Shown: in pieces, positions 13,394 through 15,207 of the stretch | How the letters are laid out: each line of letters starts with the position of its first letter | How positions within the stretch are numbered: the first letter of the stretch is position 1 | Notes under the pieces: model-generated | Database searches by the model: none | What the model saw: only the letters and a program-made list of their open reading frames with translations | Told to the model about the DNA's origin: nothing | Made by a program: the position numbers and the translations under genes | NCBI GenBank assembly: GCA_017959645.1 | Contig: JAGDAE010000204.1 | Span: 1 to 15,207, forward strand | Length of the DNA stretch: 15,207 bases | From: Kiritimatiellia bacterium | GTDB lineage: Bacteria > Verrucomicrobiota > Kiritimatiellia > RFP12 > UBA1067 | Direction: 5' to 3'

Positions 13394-14912
13394 TGCCGGC
13401 CTCCCCGCGGACGAGTGGACGGTCCAGCATCCTCTCGTAGAGTTTGATGTATTCTCTGGCGCACGCCTCGTGGTTGAAACGCCTGAGAGATTCGGTCATT
13501 ATCCTCGAGATTTCGCGTTCGCGCGTTTCCGCCGGCAGCGCGTAGAAATCCATCGCGCGGTCCATCGCCCAGAAAAGTCCGCCGGAATCGTAGGTGTCGA
13601 AGACGAAGCCGTTGCCGGTGGACTTTCCGCAATCGAGCGGCTCGACCGTATCGTGGAGTCCGCCCGTATTGTGGGCGATCGACAGCGACCCGTAGATCGG
13701 CGCCTGCATCTGCGGCAGGCCGCACGGCTCGAAAAGCGAAGGCATGAGCGTGAAATCGCTGCCGGCGAAGCCCAGCTGCGAGAGCCGCCCGTCGAAATTG
13801 TGCACTCCTATGCGCGACTGCAGGCCGTGAAACTCCCTGATGTCCCAGAACGGCTGCTGGTAGGGTCCGTTCGCGATTATCGCCAGCTGCGCGCCGCTTT
13901 CGCGGTACTTGTCGAGGAAGCGGTAGGTTATGTCGGTCAGCAGCTGCGGCCCCTTCTGCACCGGGTCGAGGCGCGAAGGCCAGAAGAAAAGCGGCGCGTC
14001 GGGATTCTCCTCGAGACCCAGCGCGTGCTGCAGCGCGAGTTTGTTGTTCCGCTTCGCCTCGCGATGGTTTTCAGGACCGTACTTGAACGGTATCTTGTCG
14101 TCGGTCGCCGGATTGTCCGCCGGATCCGGCGCGTTCAGAATGCCCTCCGCGCAACCGGCGTTGAACTTGTTCCGGATTTCGCTGCGGATCGAATCGGGGA
14201 TGAAAGAATGCCACCCGTTGACGATCTCCTTGAGGAACGTCGGCGAAACGGTGTTGATGAAGTGCGCCCCGAACACGCCGGACGCCTGCAGGTCGATCGG
14301 ATTGCCGTTGCGCGACTCCTCGTAGTTGTAGGGCGGATAGGCGTAGTAGAGGTTCGACCAGAACTCGGCGGCGTCGATGCCGGCATCTTCAATCTGCGAC
14401 AGGGTGAGCTTCTGCGTGTGTATGTTGTGGACGGTGAACAGGCACGGTATCCCTTCGCGCCGCGCCGCCGCCGGTATCAGCCCGGTCATCCAGTCGTTGC
14501 AGTGTATCAGGTCCGGCTGGACGTGCGGTATGATGTTGTTTATCACCTCGCGCTGGAACGCGAGCGCGAGCTTTACGTTTCCGTCGCCCTGGGCGTAGAC
14601 GGTGTCGCGGTAGTAGAAGCAGCGGTCCTCGGCGAGATGGATGCGTTCGTCCGGCAGGTGGCTCTTGTACTTGCGCAGTTCCGCCGCGACGAGCTGCGCG
14701 GTCTCGACATGGAACATCCGCCGGTAGTGCGGCAGCGCTACGTGCACGTCGGCGCCGAGCACGTGCAGCGCCGATACCAGCGACGCCGAAACATCGGCCA
14801 TTCCGCCGGCTTTCGCCGACATCTTGCCGGCGAGGTTGCCCATCCCCTCCGGAAGATAGGTTATCTCCGGCGTGACGATGAGAATTCTCGGGTTTCTCGT
14901 TTTGACGGCCAT
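13374..14912 (-). CDS. glgA: Glycogen/starch synthase, GT5 family
   Basis: This 512-aa protein is predicted to transfer glucose from a nucleotide sugar (ADP-glucose in most bacteria) onto the non-reducing end of an alpha-1,4-glucan in the cytoplasm. The N-terminal nucleotide-sugar loop is K34-A-G-G-M, a variant of the usual KTGGL. HCNDWMTGL (137-145) is the typical GT5 motif of the first Rossmann domain. The second domain has SRLDPVQKG with R314 and K320, and FEPCGLPQM with the conserved E395, followed by the NTGGLHDTV segment. Compared with classical GlgA, about 15 extra residues lie between the first beta strand (TPEITYLPEG) and K34. The start is ATG at 14912 with a GGAG Shine-Dalgarno 5 nt upstream. 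Its 3' end overlaps glgB by 20 nt, so synthase and branching enzyme are coupled. No glgC is visible, so donor specificity cannot be inferred from context. Confidence 0.9.
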   Translation of the reverse strand: MAVKTRNPRILIVTPEITYLPEGMGNLAGKMSAKAGGMADVSASLVSALHVLGADVHVALPHYRRMFHVETAQLVAAELRKYKSHLPDERIHLAEDRCFYYRDTVYAQGDGNVKLALAFQREVINNIIPHVQPDLIHCNDWMTGLIPAAARREGIPCLFTVHNIHTQKLTLSQIEDAGIDAAEFWSNLYYAYPPYNYEESRNGNPIDLQASGVFGAHFINTVSPTFLKEIVNGWHSFIPDSIRSEIRNKFNAGCAEGILNAPDPADNPATDDKIPFKYGPENHREAKRNNKLALQHALGLEENPDAPLFFWPSRLDPVQKGPQLLTDITYRFLDKYRESGAQLAIIANGPYQQPFWDIREFHGLQSRIGVHNFDGRLSQLGFAGSDFTLMPSLFEPCGLPQMQAPIYGSLSIAHNTGGLHDTVEPLDCGKSTGNGFVFDTYDSGGLFWAMDRAMDFYALPAETREREISRIMTESLRRFNHEACAREYIKLYERMLDRPLVRGEAGNGASAG

Positions 14913-14924
14913 TGCTGCTCCAGT

Positions 14925-15207
14925 TTATTCGATCGTCGCGAGCGGCTGCCCTTTGACGACGCTTTTGCCATGCTCGACCAGGAAGGTTATCTTGCCGTTC
15001 GCCGGCGCCTTGATCGGATTGAAAAGTTTCATCGCCTCGACGACGCACACCGCGTCGCCCGCCTTCACCGTCGCCCCGTCGGCGGCCATCTGCGGCTTGC
15101 CGGGCGCGTCCGACCGGTAGAAGGTCCCGTTCAGCGGCGCCGGAACCGGCGTCCCCTTCACGGCCGCCGCGGCCGGAGCTTCGCTCTTCGCCGCCGCCGG
15201 CGCCGGA
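14925..15207 (-). CDS. accB: Biotin carboxyl carrier protein, C-terminal part (5' end outside window)
   Basis: The visible 93 residues are an Ala/Pro-rich linker (about residues 1-24) followed by a complete biotinyl/lipoyl domain. The biotin-accepting lysine is in the EAMK motif, with its codon at 15029-15027. The stretch GTFYRSDAPG resembles the 'thumb' loop found in acetyl-CoA carboxylase BCCP (AccB) and absent from most decarboxylase-type carriers, so AccB is the best call. Its role would be to carry carboxybiotin between biotin carboxylase and carboxyltransferase in fatty acid synthesis. The segment after the lysine (KLFNPIKAP) is less typical of AccB, so a carrier subunit of an oxaloacetate or other biotin-dependent decarboxylase remains possible. 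The gene ends with TAA 12 nt before glgA. The N-terminus and any upstream accC lie outside the window. Confidence 0.85.
   Translation of the reverse strand, partial: PAPAAAKSEAPAAAAVKGTPVPAPLNGTFYRSDAPGKPQMAADGATVKAGDAVCVVEAMKLFNPIKAPANGKITFLVEHGKSVVKGQPLATIE

Noticed and set aside
14925..15161. Complete small biotinyl protein starting at GTG 15161
   Set aside because: The frame stays open to the window edge and encodes a typical Ala/Pro linker, so the true start lies outside the window.
15150..15207. GC-rich repeat at the right edge
   Set aside because: It encodes the Ala/Pro-rich linker of the biotin carrier protein, so low complexity is expected.

Overview
The window is GC-rich and gene-dense. 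All 14 genes I can support lie on the minus strand, so transcription runs from high to low coordinates. There is no rRNA, tRNA, CRISPR array, mobile element or plus-strand gene that I can support. A Kdo transferase (WaaA) shows a Gram-negative, LPS-making cell. The eukaryote-type (GH13_8-like) branching enzyme, the unusual glycogen synthase, the RpiB-SHMT fusion and the TPR/ExbB/ExbD cluster together suggest the PVC group, perhaps Kiritimatiellota or Lentisphaerota. That placement is inference from gene content, not a phylogeny.

Layout, in order of transcription. (1) 15207-10571: the end of a biotin carboxyl carrier protein, then glycogen synthase (glgA), branching enzyme (glgB, overlapping glgA by 20 nt) and a YdcF/ElyC-type membrane protein. 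(2) A 102-nt gap holds an extended -10 promoter and a hairpin near the predicted 5' end. (3) 10468-3668: a fused ribose-5-phosphate isomerase B / serine hydroxymethyltransferase, the Era GTPase, a secreted 697-aa TPR protein, an ExbB-like and an ExbD-like protein, a small one-TM protein, and orotate phosphoribosyltransferase (pyrE). (4) A 57-nt gap with a second extended -10 promoter. (5) 3610 to the left edge: a PglD/NeuD-like acyltransferase, WaaA, a membrane-anchored protein with a spermidine-synthase-like remnant plus TPR, and a lipoprotein cut by the window edge.

Seven junctions are 4-nt ATGA or GTGA overlaps, one is a 1-nt TGATG overlap, and six genes start with GTG. This points to strong translational coupling in three operons. 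In the middle operon, ribose-5-phosphate and one-carbon supply sit with a PRPP-using enzyme, while the TPR/Exb part is an envelope module. The left operon is envelope and LPS related.

The best lead for something undescribed is the TPR-ExbB-ExbD-small-TM module. By motif alignment the ExbB-like protein lacks both pore threonines and the ExbD-like protein lacks the transmembrane aspartate used for proton flow, although both proteins otherwise look intact. The RpiB-SHMT fusion is the second lead.
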